Below, one piece after another: positions 11,169 through 22,835 of a stretch of 64,000 nucleotides of DNA; position 1 is the first letter of the stretch; each line of letters begins with the position of its first letter. The stretch is from Hygrophila difformis (Eukaryota > Streptophyta > Magnoliopsida > Lamiales > Acanthaceae), in the NCBI GenBank assembly GCA_030278955.1, contig JAOANR010000004.1, forward strand, positions 19,223,096-19,287,095, in the 5' to 3' direction. The notes beneath the pieces were generated by a model that saw only the letters and a program-made list of their open reading frames with translations, ran no database searches and was not told where the DNA came from. Both the position numbers and the translations under genes were made by a program.

Positions 11169-11632
11169 GGATTATTTTGAAGCTATTATCTTTTAAAGAG
11201 CCCAATAATTATTTTGAAATTAAAGCCCAAATTTTTAGCCCAAAATTTTTTTAGAAGCCCAAGAAATTATTTTGGCCCAATAGCCTTGTTTTTATTTAAA
11301 GCCCAAATAATTTATTTCTTTCGGCCCAATATAGTGGCCCAAACCTTTTATCCTTATTTTAATCTATCCATGGAATAAATTTATTTTTAAAACCCATGGA
11401 TAAATAAAGGCATGCATAAAATTTTTTTTTGGGGGGATCACATATGCATATGCATACATAAATATCTGTACTAACCTTTTTTGTGAATCATATGTGATAC
11501 ATAACCCTCTCACTCTAGTGTTCGACATGACCTTGAGTCTTGACTTAGAAGCGCCAACTTCAGACTAACTTTGCCTTAGTCCTAGATCTTGATCACTTAG
11601 AAACTTATCTTCGCGTGCTTCTATAACAGAAA
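11169..11632 (+). other. Leader between primer sites and gag, copy B
   Basis: Noncoding and AT-rich, with GCCCA words. The gag start context ATAACAGAAAATGGC is shared with copy H and similar in copy C. Confidence 0.6.
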
Positions 11633-12682
11633 ATGGCACCTAGAAGAAAACTGAGGAAGATAAGTCCAAACGGCACTGACACTAATCTCCCAAACGCACC
11701 TAACAACAATGAGATTCCTCCGAACGTCGGAGATCGAGCGCTTCCTATTCCCAACGATATGGATGAACGTTTAAAGACGGTAGAAGAAGTACTCGTAGCA
11801 TTAGGAAATGCAGAGGTGCATAGGGCACAAGCGACAATACCTCCGCCAGTAGCCCGAGTCAACTACTTGGCATTGGTAAACCCCTACAATCCACCCCATT
11901 ATAATGGCCAAGAGGATCCGGCCAAACTGGAAGATTGGATTCGCACCTTTGATAAGCTCCTTAGCGCTATCAAATGTCCCGAGGACGAGAGGGTCCAAGT
12001 GGCGACCTACTATCTTGGCGGAGAGGCCGACGAATGGTGGCATAACCTCCAAGGAAATTTGACTAAAGCCTGCCTATGGGAAGAATTTAAGGAGGTTTTG
12101 AGGAAAAGGTTTTACCCAATGAGCATTAAGGCCGCAAAGTATGAAGAATTCGTCCATTTGAAACAAAGTGGGCAAACGGTACAAGAGTACTATGCCAAGT
12201 TTAAGGAGCTGGTTAGATTTGCTCCTACAATGGTGCCAACTGACTTCGACAAGGCTCAGAAGTTCGAGATGGGTTTGAATCTTGATATTCGAGAGATATT
12301 GGTGGGAGGACAATGCACGACTTTGCAGGAGGTATATGACCGGGCAGTAGCAGTCGCGCGTATCCAACAATTAAAGCGAAAGGACAATGGCGAATCGAGC
12401 AAAAACTCGCAAGGATTTGAGAAGAAGAATCGTAATAAGAACAACAATAATAACTTTAGGAGGGGCAATGATCAAGCTAAATTCGATGGGTCTAGAGGAG
12501 ATGGCAACCGTGGTGCGTTCATACCACGCTGCCCACGATGCAACCATGCACATTTGGTGCGCCAGTGCCCGAAGCCTGGAGCCTGCTATAAGTGCGGCAA
12601 GTTTGGTCACAAGACTAGGGAATGTCACACCCATATTGAGAATATAACCAAAAGAGATGACCTGGTCGCTGGACCTAACTAG
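11633..12682 (+). CDS. gag: Gag polyprotein, copy B (intact)
   Basis: A 349-residue structural protein for retrotransposon particles. The N-terminal region (residues 1-70) is variable and Pro/Asn-rich. The central gag domain (about 80-240) holds DWIRTFDKL, YYLGGEADEWW, FYPMSIKAAKYEEF and TVQEYYAKFKELVRFAP. A basic Asn-rich linker follows (260-295). Two zinc knuckles close the protein: residues 300-312 (C-X2-C-X3-H-X4-C, one residue shorter than usual) and 318-331 (canonical). Start chosen at MAPRRK, which fits all related copies. No stop or frameshift is seen. It ends shortly after the knuckles with no protease fusion, so it is gag alone. Confidence 0.93.
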   Translation: MAPRRKLRKISPNGTDTNLPNAPNNNEIPPNVGDRALPIPNDMDERLKTVEEVLVALGNAEVHRAQATIPPPVARVNYLALVNPYNPPHYNGQEDPAKLEDWIRTFDKLLSAIKCPEDERVQVATYYLGGEADEWWHNLQGNLTKACLWEEFKEVLRKRFYPMSIKAAKYEEFVHLKQSGQTVQEYYAKFKELVRFAPTMVPTDFDKAQKFEMGLNLDIREILVGGQCTTLQEVYDRAVAVARIQQLKRKDNGESSKNSQGFEKKNRNKNNNNNFRRGNDQAKFDGSRGDGNRGAFIPRCPRCNHAHLVRQCPKPGACYKCGKFGHKTRECHTHIENITKRDDLVAGPN

Positions 12683-13097
12683 CCACAAGTAACCAAGGGG
12701 GACTCATGGGACGTTAAATGTGGTAAATAAAGATATACCTGTGCTAGGCAACGATACTTGAACCTTCGTGGATGTGTAGGCAGTTATGGGGACATAACTG
12801 TAATCTTAAGGGGGGGAGGATGTAATACCCCGTAAGAATGCATAAGCATTTAATTCGAAACTCGAATATTTTGTATCCCAAATAAATTTTTGAACTACGT
12901 AATGACTTGATCCCTTCACAGGGTACGTAGGCAACTTGGAAATTTCAATTCTGGGTTCAGTCAAACAATAATCAACAATCGAACAATAATTCAATAACAC
13001 AATATCGCAAATAGTAAACAAAAGGACCATAACTCTTAGCGCGAGAAAAGCCGAAACACAACTTCGAGGACGAAGTTGATTCTTAAGGGGGGTAGAC
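12683..13097 (+). promoter_or_regulatory. Hairpin plus polypurine-tract doublet, copy B
   Basis: Hairpin 1 is at 12781-12800 with a purine tract at 12806-12820 and a pseudo LTR start TGTAATACCCCG at 12821. Hairpin 2 is at 13059-13078, with the tract at 13083-13097 abutting the true LTR. Hairpin 1 contains GTTATGGGGACATAA, which reads Val-Met-Gly-Thr-stop and matches the last residues of pol in copy E (VIGT-stop). It is therefore likely the retained 3' end of a deleted pol. Confidence 0.8.
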
Positions 13098-16000
13098 TGT
13101 AATACCACAGATTTTTATCAACGTCCAAAGGAATAGAATTTATTCCGATCAATGTCGAAACATCTCCGAGAAGAAGAAAATAATTTATCACAATAAATTA
13201 TTGCTCGGAAATTAAACGCCGATAGATTTAAATTCAAAATGGAATAAAAGAGGGAAAGGAAGCCCGAAGACATTCCATTAATTGAGTCAAAATAATTGGA
13301 GTTAAGTTTATGAAGGAAAAGAATTTTAGTTCCAAGAACCCGTGAAGTTGGAAGAAATTTAATGATACAAGTTATTGCACGGGAATCAAAAGACGACAAA
13401 TTGGAAGCCGACGAACCCGAGACCGACGGACTTAAGATCTCAAACATGAAATTCATTTGAGTCGAGATAAACTTAAGATAAGAATTTATGATCCAAGAAT
13501 GACCCGAAAAATCGAGGCCGAAAACGTAGGAGGATAGGAGTCCGAAAGAGAGGAGAAAAGGCCCGACGGATCGCACGGCCCGGCACGGACCGCAGCCCAG
13601 CCGGGGCCGGCGCGCACCCCGCGCGGTTTCTTGCAAGAAACCGCGCCACCACCGCGTGGGAGGCCTGACAGCAGCCCTTTGTCGCGTTTTGGCGACTTTC
13701 TTGCCATATTCCTTGGCCCCAACGCGGGAATCTTGCTTGATCACGGGGGAGGCTTATTTTGGACGTTATTAGGTGTCCCTAACACCCCATTTCAGTCATC
13801 AACACCCCAAAGTTTCCTCCAAAACTCTCCCAAAACTCTCCCAAAGCCAAACACCCTTCCGGCGACTTTCCGACGAGTTTCCGGCAACCAAATCCAACCA
13901 AGGAAGTGTGTAGATCAAGGATTGCAGGCTTTGGATTGTTGGTAAGATGTTATTCAAGTTTCCTTATGATTTTAAGATCATAAACATCATCCTAACTTAC
14001 AAATCTTCGTATTCATACACAAATCGGAGCCAAGGGAAGAATAAATCGGGTGGAAGAGATTCGTTCGTGACATCCCGTGGATTCCGGACGACCCCGTGAC
14101 TTCCTAGACATCATCCCCACTGTAAGTTAACCTTACTATGGTTTTGGGTGACTTAAAATGCAACAAAAACATAGAGTTTTAAAAACTCTAAAATCTGTCA
14201 ACAAGAGAAACCCTCAACGCAGCGTTTTCGTATGAATTTTTCAAACCTCTAAAGCTGCTCAAACAAGAAAACTCAAAACATGAAAAGTGTTTCTAAGGCT
14301 TTGATTTAGCTTCTGTAAAAATTTCATAATTTTTCATGAGGTTTTGAAACCTGAAACCGACCCAAAACCGAAGATCATTAAATCTGGATTTTTGAACTTT
14401 GGCAGATTTCACTCTCAATCTTGTTAACCATTTTGACCTTGGATCTAAGCCGATCTAGGATTGGTATTGAACATAAGAATTGTAGATCTATGAGTTTGGA
14501 ATATTACTGTAAGTTTTTAGAATTTTTCGTTGAGATTTGAAACTCCAAACCTGAGCCGATCCGATCTGCGTTAGTACCGAAATCAAGAACCTTGACAAAT
14601 TTCATAATCAAACTCGACGAGCAAAACTCTTACTTCGAGTGTTCAAACCTGAAAACTCAAAACTAAGATTTTGATCCAAAGATCTTAAGCTATATTGTGT
14701 AAAAATTTCAGAAATTTTCATCAAGTTTTGATACCCCAAAACGTGTCGGACATATTCTGCGTTTTTAGGAATTGTCAAAGGATGACAGATTTCATAACCA
14801 ATCTTGAGGAGCTTATTCCTATCATTTCTAGCCCGAACCAATCTATGTGATCTAAACAAAAGTTGTTGGAAATCAAGTCTAGTATGTGCCTGTAAAATTT
14901 CAGAATTTTTGAAGTCCATTTGATGTGTCAAAAAGTCAAATCTTTGAGAGGTGTCAAACCTGAATCCTGACAGCATACTATTTCTGTAGAAAACTCGATT
15001 TTTGACATGCTTCCCATCGTTTTTCCGCAAAACTTAAAACACGAAAGTTGTTCGTTGGGATGTTTTTGAGATGCTGTACAAATTTCAGATCAATCGCCTA
15101 AGAAATGGATTTTTAAACCAAAAAGGCGTAAACTGTGACGCCAAATGATTTTTAAATCGAAGAGATTTTGAAATTCAAAACAAACGGCCGAGACGTTGAA
15201 ATACGATATATCTATACTTTTGAAAATCCCGTTACACCAAATAAAAACATTTTCTTAAAAGAATTCTTTTGAAACATTGGGGATTTGTGACCAAGTTTGA
15301 AATTATCAATATGGGCCAGAAGGCTTGTGGACATAAGAGCCCAAGCGAACGGCTAGTGGACATAAGAGCCCTAGCGAATGGTCGACCAAACGGCTTGTGG
15401 ACATAAGAGCCCAAGCGAACGGCTAGTGGACATAAGAGCCCTGGCGAATGGTTATTTATAAATATTGATTATGAGGATTGCGGTCACAAGAGCCCTGGTG
15501 AATGGTGAACTATAAAAGAAACGAAAAATATTTTGAGAAATGATACTATTGATATTGGCTGAGGCCGCCGGATCACCGGCTAAATGATACTTTTGATATT
15601 GGCTGCGGCCGCCGGATCACCGGCTAAATGATATATTGTTGAGATGATGGCGTAACGGGAAATATATTAAAAAGCTTAGATTTTATGAAATTGGCGGCCG
15701 CCGGATTGCCGGCTAAATGATACTTTGTGGAAATGTTTTTATTAAATTTAATTAAAGGCTTTGAAACCCCTAACCCATGCTATGTGTTAACTTACTCAGC
15801 GCGTTTTTGCTGACCCAAACCATATATCTCCTTTTTCTTACAGAGTACGAAGAATATGCATCGTCATATGCATACATGGGAACATTAGGGGAAATCTTTA
15901 TTTTAAATCCCTGCATTTAATTACGACTTGCATGAACGGGCCTGTTTAACCCGTGTTTTGGCCATGTCGGCCCTTATACTTTATTTCCGCTGCACAACTC

Positions 16001-16181
16001 ATATTTCCGCTGCAACTTTGATGTATTATTTTTAAATTATATATGGATGGGCTGTTTGAATATTTTAAATTCTGAAAAACCATAGCCTTGCATCTCTTTA
16101 GTGAGCTCGGAGAAACCGTGTCTTGCTAGGGAGGTGTGGCGGTGGCATCCCGGCCTGGGTTACCAAAACCGGGGTGTTACA
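13098..16181 (+). repeat. 3' LTR, copy B (3084 bp)
   Basis: Same length as the 5' LTR, with about fifteen substitutions by eye (for example TACCACAG for TACCCCAG at the start). It ends TGTTACA before the ATCTT target duplication. It contains the palindrome at 13621-13646. Confidence 0.95.
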
Positions 16182-19100
16182 ATCTTGTTGGGTCAATGGT
16201 GGAAGAGAATAGGCTTGAGTTTGTACACTTTCTAATGGAGATGGACGCATTCGGATTGAATTACTGCAATACAATAGGCAATAAAGTCCTTTTTTACAAA
16301 AGGGAAGTCCGAAGTGAGTTCTGCGACTACATCAGAAGGAAGTGGGTAAAATGACTCTCGCTGATCACCAGACCAATTTTTGTAAATAAATTTCTGAAAG
16401 ACGCAGAAAGGAATCTGGACATAGATCTTAATGAAGAGGAGGATGAGGATAAGGAAGACATCGAAGATGTTCTGATTGACCAATACACAAGTGCTGCTTC
16501 CCCGCCTCGGGTTTACACTCAGCCAGAATCCCAGCCGCAAGCTCAACAAGAACAACCGATTGAAACCAACCCAGTTGTCAAGGACAAGGGAAAAGGGAAA
16601 AGGGACAGTGCCTGATGTGCCTCCGAAGAGAAAACTGAAAAATCTAGCACAGATTGAGGCCGATGCGGAGAAAGCCAAAGCGCTCCAAGAAAAATATGAC
16701 CATGAAGCGGCAATGAGAATACAAGCCTAAGAAGCAGAGACAGCCCGAGAAGCTGAGACAGCCCGAAAGGCCGAAGAAGAGAGAAATCTGGCCGAGAAAG
16801 ATAACACATTGAAAGAGGCCGATATTCAAAGAAATATTCAGAGAACAAGAGATGAAAAAGCCGCCCGAAAATTGCAGTCTGAATTAGAGGCGAGGAAATC
16901 GGGGAGTGCCGAGAAGAAGAAAGATGAAGATGAGGATGATGAGCTGAAAATTACTAGCGAGATCCAAGGGCACAGGCTAAAGATAAAAAAGGAGCCTATT
17001 GGTTGGATTGACCCCGCAGTTAGCAAAGAAAGTATGCTGAGGAGAGCCGAACAAGAAAAAATTGACAATATAACTCGGGTGGATGAATGGGAAGATGCCC
17101 AAGCCAGCCTCTGGGAAAAACTTGGGCTAGAAGCCAATGATCCTGAATGGCTGGATATTTAGAGACAATGAGAAGAGACGCTAGCCCAAGAGAAGGAGAT
17201 TGCTGATTGGAGAGCATGATGAAGCAGCAGAAGGCTCCCAAACATCAGTAGATCCAATCACATTGGCTGACCTCCTGCAAGATAAGACTGACGAACATCC
17301 TATGGTCCCAGCATTCAAAGGGACTATCAGATAAATCATAAGGGAAGCTGAGGACCAAGCAGCTGAAATTCCAAGAGATCTGTCAGAGGAGAGAGAATTT
17401 GAAGTTGAAGAGCAAAGAGTTGAGGAAGCCATGGGATCAATTTTTCAACGTTCCACCGAACAGATTTTGAGAGAAGCTGCAGAGCGAAGAGAAAGGGAGG
17501 AGTAGGAGGTATCAACTTATGTTGATGACCTGTATTTTCCTGTAATTACTTTTCCACTTCCTGTAAACTCTAAACTTGAATCTGTGAATCATGTAAATAA
17601 ACAGGCTGAGGAGGAACGTGAAAATGAAGCAGTTGGAGGTGAAGGAGAACCGAGCAGAAATGAGCCTACAAATGAGCCAATCCAGGAGGCACGCGATGAA
17701 GAAACTGACTGACACAGTAGTGAAGACGAACCTCAGGAGTCGGTCGGATCTATAAAGCCAGTCAGATTTTGGGAAGAGACGGAGATGCGCTCCAGGATGG
17801 GTATTCAGAAGAAGGAAAACAGTTAAAAAAGTAATCAAGGAAGGAGACCTCATTCAGAAATTCAACGGGAAGGCAGCAGCGGTCAAGGCCTATGAGCAAC
17901 TGCAAGAGACTATCATACCAGATAAAGGGTTTGAGCATGACACGCTGACACACCCAACAGTTGACTTCTGGAGGACGCATCATGGATGGGGGCAATTCCT
18001 TCAACATCATGGAGATCCGGGATACACTGAATTGACTCAGGAGTTTTATTGCAACATCAACATCGCAAGGAGGAACACCTGGGTCAGAGGGCACACTGTA
18101 GATATATCTCCAGAATATCTGAACAAGTTTCTCCAAACCTCGAGTCATCCAAGTGAGATCCCACAGGAGGAAATTCTGAATAAGCGGGGCAAGACCAAAA
18201 GGAAATCTACCTACCAAGCCATCGCCGATTCCCTGACCAGAAGACCAACAACTGTAGTAACATTCAATACCGCTGAGCTTAAGGTGGAGTATATGCCCAC
18301 ATATGAGTTCTTCATGGCTAGGATCAAGCCAAGCTCGCACCCACAAACCACCTCTGGCAGCATCTTAACGGGATTTGCGAAGCTCTGGCATGGGCTGAAG
18401 TTGAATATTGGTAAGCACGTTTTTAAGGCCATGACCACTAGGATCAAGCAGAAACAACATTGTGCTACCCGAATCTCATCCGAAGAATCTGCTCCGATCA
18501 AGGGGTCGACCTAAGCCAATTTGAGGGAGACACTCCTGTTCTATTGAATCCCCCCATCCAAGTCCCTTCCATGAGAAATCAAGAAAGAATTGAATATGCC
18601 CTTCCTCCATTTCCAAACGACTCTGATCTGCAATCATCCTTTATATCTGGTGATGACGCACCATCAGTCCAACTAAGATCTTCAATGCCGCCACCGGCCG
18701 GCCCCGAAAAGGAGAAGGAAATCCCGTACTGAGGCGGGAACTTCAGCACAAGAATCAGAATTTCCTCAATCGGAGCCGGTGGAAGCAAGTCCAAGCCAGA
18801 TTCCTCCAGCTCCAGCTCCAGTTCCACAGCAGAGAACTCAACCATCACAAATCCCTCATGCGAGCCAAAACTTCTCACAACATCCTGCCGAATCACATGT
18901 CCTGGAAATTGTAAGCAACATGAACAAATCCACGACGGACAGTATGAGGAACTTGGCCGATGCACTCATTGTGAGAAGAGAAATGGACATAAAAGAAAAA
19001 GCAGAGGAAAGGAAGAGGAAGGAAGAGCTGAAAGCGGAAGAGAAGTGAAAGGACGACGAGTTCAAGAAAATGTTGCTGGATAACATGGAGAAGCAGAGAC

Positions 19101-19233
19101 AATTCATGGAAGAGACAATGAGACAACAAAATACGATGATAAACGCACTCATTGCCCAACTTCCAAAGCCTCCAACTGCTCCCACGACAGATGGTGCCAG
19201 ACCTTCCACGCAGCCGGAGGAAAAGAAAGACTG
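16182..19233 (+). pseudogene. Transposon ORF remnant with coiled coils and a plant-transposon-protein-like domain, 3' part
   Basis: Continuation of the ORF cut by copy B, spread over several frames with stops. In order: a short conserved-looking stretch (16187-16354); an acidic and Gln/Pro-rich linker (about 16400-16600); a long charged coiled coil of Glu/Ala/Lys/Arg (16620-17160); degenerate acidic sequence (17160-17840); a domain at about 17840-18510 with FYCNIN, WVRGHTVDISPEYLNKFL and FAKLWHGLKLNIGKH; and a Pro-rich then coiled-coil tail ending at EEKKD. The FYxN...WVRGxxV...LNxFL pattern recalls what Pfam names the putative plant transposon protein domain (PF20167, from memory). The same pattern occurs in the minus-strand ORF at 25390-27543. 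Function unknown. Confidence 0.55.
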
Positions 19234-20832
19234 AGTTTCATAATCAAATCTTTATGAGCTTAATTGTACACGTCATACAAAAGATTTTCCTTTCATACAG
19301 TGCAAGTTCGATCTCATTGTTGGAAATCTTGTGTAATTGATGTAATTTACAGCTTTTAACAAATGGAACTCCATTCCTTGAGATCCAAAAACAATTTTAA
19401 TTCGAGAAAAGATGCACTAACAGTCCGAGATGAATGAGTGACTGTCAAGCCAAAAATATGTTGTTGACATACTTTGTATGTTGACAGTGCCTCTTTTACT
19501 GCTTTAAATTAAATAACTAGCAAAAGCATGCATAAACCTGCTCTAAATTCACATATTGAAGTTAGGCTTGTGATTAAATTTTTAAACTTTTAAATTGAGA
19601 TAATATAATCAAAGACATGCATGAAATGAATTCCTAAGGTCTTGAGCTATAAAAATTTAATGATGTAATCATCTTGTTGGGTAATAAATTTGTATGTTGA
19701 AAATTTTGATTGATTAAAGTGTTAGAATTAAGCTTAGATTAAATTCCAGAATATTGTATGACATGAATCAACCACTCCTTGTGAGATTTGAGCCACGAGT
19801 CACTTTTACTCATTTATTTTCTTTGATATGTGAATCAATTTAATTAAAGGAAACTAGAACTTGCAATTGGGACCGAGGCACCTAGAAAACCCAATTTTTG
19901 GCATTTGTTTGAAATCCAAACCCAAAAATATTTTCCTTTAGGATTAACAAACTTGAGCCTTTAAGCCTAATTTTTCTTTGAAACCCACTATATTTTTCCT
20001 AGCCTTATAAAAAGACCAAGAAAATCAAACCCAAGTGTATAAGAATAGATTCTATCAAGGCATCAAATTTTTTATCATCAAAAGTACATTAATCGGTATT
20101 CAATAAACCAATTAAAAAAAAGAAGAAGAAAAGAAAAAAAATGTTGAATCCATTTCAACAAAAAGAAATTGCAAATGACAAATCAAATTAGACATAGTCT
20201 AATATCATGCAATTGAAAAGAAAAGCAAAAGAAAGAAATAAATATTGATGATCATAAATTTTAAATAAAAATATGCCAAGTTATGACAGAATAAATTCTC
20301 GCCACTTCTTAACCCAATAATTCCCTTCCATACCTATGTTACAACCGTACGCCCCATTATAACCATTGAATAAGACCTCGGGATCTCGATTTGAAGAAAT
20401 GAGCAGGTGGCGAGTTGGTCTGATTGCAAGCTTATGGGATAATCTAATTAAATTTGATTATGAGCGTTCATTATTAAACACATTTGAGAGTGGGTGAAAT
20501 TTCCGATTCTCTTATATGTGAGGCTCTGTTCCTTTAAATCTGTTCATGTCATGCCTTAATTCTTAAGTTTAACCTTTGAGTTTTTCAAACATGATATTCA
20601 TGACGGATTGACAATAATGTTTGATTTGTAAGCCCGATTTAGTGAGTAAAATATCATTTCATTAAACACTGCAATCAAGGGAGTTTAATACTTGTATTTG
20701 ATTGTCTTATCCTAACCTAAAAAGAATGTGATTTATGAAGCCACGAAAATGAATTGAATATGCAGAGTCCGTGTTCTGAGGAACATTGACTCTGACTGCT
20801 TGGGGACGATCAGTATTAAATGTGAGGATGTT
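19234..20832 (+). other. Noncoding 3' region after the transposon ORF
   Basis: Strongly AT-rich, with A/G-rich runs near 20115-20150 and 20210-20240. The end reads GACTGCTTGGGGACGATCAG then TGTGAGGATGTTGATAATGG. That resembles the polypurine/LTR-start junction of several large plant retrotransposons. I see no gene. Confidence 0.4.
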
Positions 20833-21116
20833 GATAATGGCTAGAAATGTCCATTATTTTCAATCCATTTCCATGTCTGAAACGGGCATTTGATCGCATT
20901 CCGGTCTTATATTAAATAAGAAAGCAGTTGAATTGGACTGATTTATGCATATCTGTAAAAATAATAAGCTGGTATGAAAAACAGAAAAATATGTAATTTT
21001 ATTACATTATGTGTTAGAAAAATCCAAAAACATGAGAAAAAGAAAAGAAAAGAAAAAGGAAATAAAAAGATGGGAAAAGAAATGAAAAACCCACAAAAAT
21101 GCACAATTTTAGGTAA

Positions 21117-21492
21117 TTACGATGCTAAGCCAACTACGACGCAAGACGAGTATCACGTCGTACTTGGTGGCTAGCGTCGTAAAGCTGGCAGGAACCAAGA
21201 CAAGTCATTCACAGACTTACGACGCCAAGGCATACCTACGACGCTAAGCAAGTTCCACATCGTCCTCAAGGCTAGCGTCGTAGGCAACATTGAAGGCAGA
21301 GTTCAGAATGAAGAAGGTACGACGTGATCCGAGCTTCACGTCATAGCAAGTCTCGCGTCGTACTCAAGTCTAGCGTCGTAGGTTGTTCATCTAAGGACAA
21401 ACCGTGTTCCTGAGTTGGAAGCCTACGACGTGAGCCATGTTCCACGTCGTGCATGGGGATAGTGTCGTAAAGAAGCTTCACGTCGTAATGAG
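21117..21492. repeat. Cluster of TACGACGC / GCGTCGTA inverted words
   Basis: Alternating TACGACGC, TACGACGT and their complements GCGTCGTA, ACGTCGTA occur about every 25-40 bases. They form several possible stems, for example TACGACGTGA with TCACGTC(G/A)T. It is a looser version of the array at 22195-22835. Confidence 0.75.
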
Positions 21493-22194
21493 GCCAGAAT
21501 TCAAATTCGGACATATGGGCCCATGGGCTTAGGGTTTCTCACTTATTTAAGGACATGTTGACTCCTATGATCAGTCACTTTACAACATTCCTACACTTGC
21601 AGACAACAGCAGTTCTTGAGGTGTGTGTAGTTAGTTTAGTTAGTTTGGTTTTATTTTTGTATTATTTAAGTTAATGTTTAGTTTTAGTTTAATATTTCAC
21701 TGTTTAGCATAGAATAGTTAGTGTTTTAGTGTTTTCCACCTTAGATAGCCACTGTTTTCATTATTTAATAGCTTTGTTAAACACTTTTAGGATTTGAAAT
21801 ACCCAAATGAGGGGTATTATCAACTCATTTTGAATAAATGGGAAGTTAATCACAAAAAGAGTCCCAAAAACATGAAATGGACATGGGTCCATGGATTTTT
21901 AGTGCTTTATTTTCTGTTTCATGACCACTTGGTCATTTTACCTTGCTTATATTGTGGGTTTTATGCTATTTCTTTCATTTTTGGTTGAATATGCATGTTT
22001 ATGTGGTTGGAAACCCTAATCCGGGTTTTTGGTTCATCAATGCTTAGTTTTAGCTTATATTCCCCTTATTTTATGTATTGTAGCCTCTATTTCCTTCCTA
22101 TTTTGCTATATTCTGTGAACCATAAAATCTGAAAAAGGGTCTTGAAATCGCATAGATTGCATGACCCGACCTAAAATTTCATGTTCTGGGATGG

Positions 22195-22835
22195 TTACGA
22201 CGCTAACCGCCCTACGACGCCAACCTAGGTTAGCGTCATAAGGAAGGTTTCAAGTCGTAACTATCTTTGGACTTGAAAATATTTGTCCTACGACGTGATC
22301 CTAGGATCACGTTGTAATTTTTAGTCTTACGTCGTAAGACCCAAAATACTCCCCAATTTCATAAATACTTCTAGAAATCCCTGCTACGACGCTATCCTCA
22401 CGACATGATCCTAGGATCACGTCGTAATTTAATGAATAACGTCGTAGTCCCCCTAACTTTAAAATCAAAATCTTTCACCTACGACGCCAGTCTCACGACG
22501 TGATCCTAGGATCACGTCGTAATTTAATGACTAGCGTCGTAATCCATCTTTTTCTAAAAATTTTCTAACTCTACCCCTACGACGCTAAACTCACGACGTG
22601 ATCCTAGGATCACGTCGTAACTTCTTAAGGCTAGCGTCGCAGTCTTCTAAACTTCTAAACTGCATGTACGACGTCAAACCTACGACGTGAACCTTGTTTC
22701 ACGTCGTAATGAAGGTTAGCGTCGTACATTACACCATTTTATCCCAAAAATCCAAAATTATCTTATCACCAACCCATGACGACGCTAGCCTCACGATGTG
22801 ATCCTAGGATCACGTCGTAAAATCTGCTTAGCGTC
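22195..22835. repeat. Array of nested palindromes, unit about 95-110 bp
   Basis: Six palindromes lie at 22290-22315, 22400-22425, 22495-22520, 22593-22618, 22682-22707 and 22793-22818. The third and fourth are perfect over 26 bp: half-site ACGACGTGATCCT, centre CCTAGG. In five units an outer pair, CTACGACGC on the left and (T)AGCGTCGTA on the right, brackets the inner palindrome. The array is rich in CG in otherwise AT-rich DNA. Confidence 0.9.

Larger units (their letters stand above)
8006..16181 (+). mobile_element. Copy B: complete gag-only chromovirus derivative (TR-GAG-like)
   Basis: Two LTRs of equal length (3084 bp) flank a 2.0-kb interior with an intact gag. The 5-bp target duplication ATCTT is at 8001-8005 and 16182-16186. 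By eye the two LTRs differ at roughly fifteen positions, so this is a recent insertion. It has no pol. It carries a duplicated primer site and the hairpin/polypurine doublet. Confidence 0.95.

Noticed and set aside
16182..19233. Host coiled-coil gene
   Set aside because: The multiple frames, stops, transposon-type domain and location between elements favour a transposon remnant.
22195..22835. CRISPR-like array
   Set aside because: The repeats are palindromes with variable arms and irregular spacers in plant repeat DNA, and no cas genes are present.
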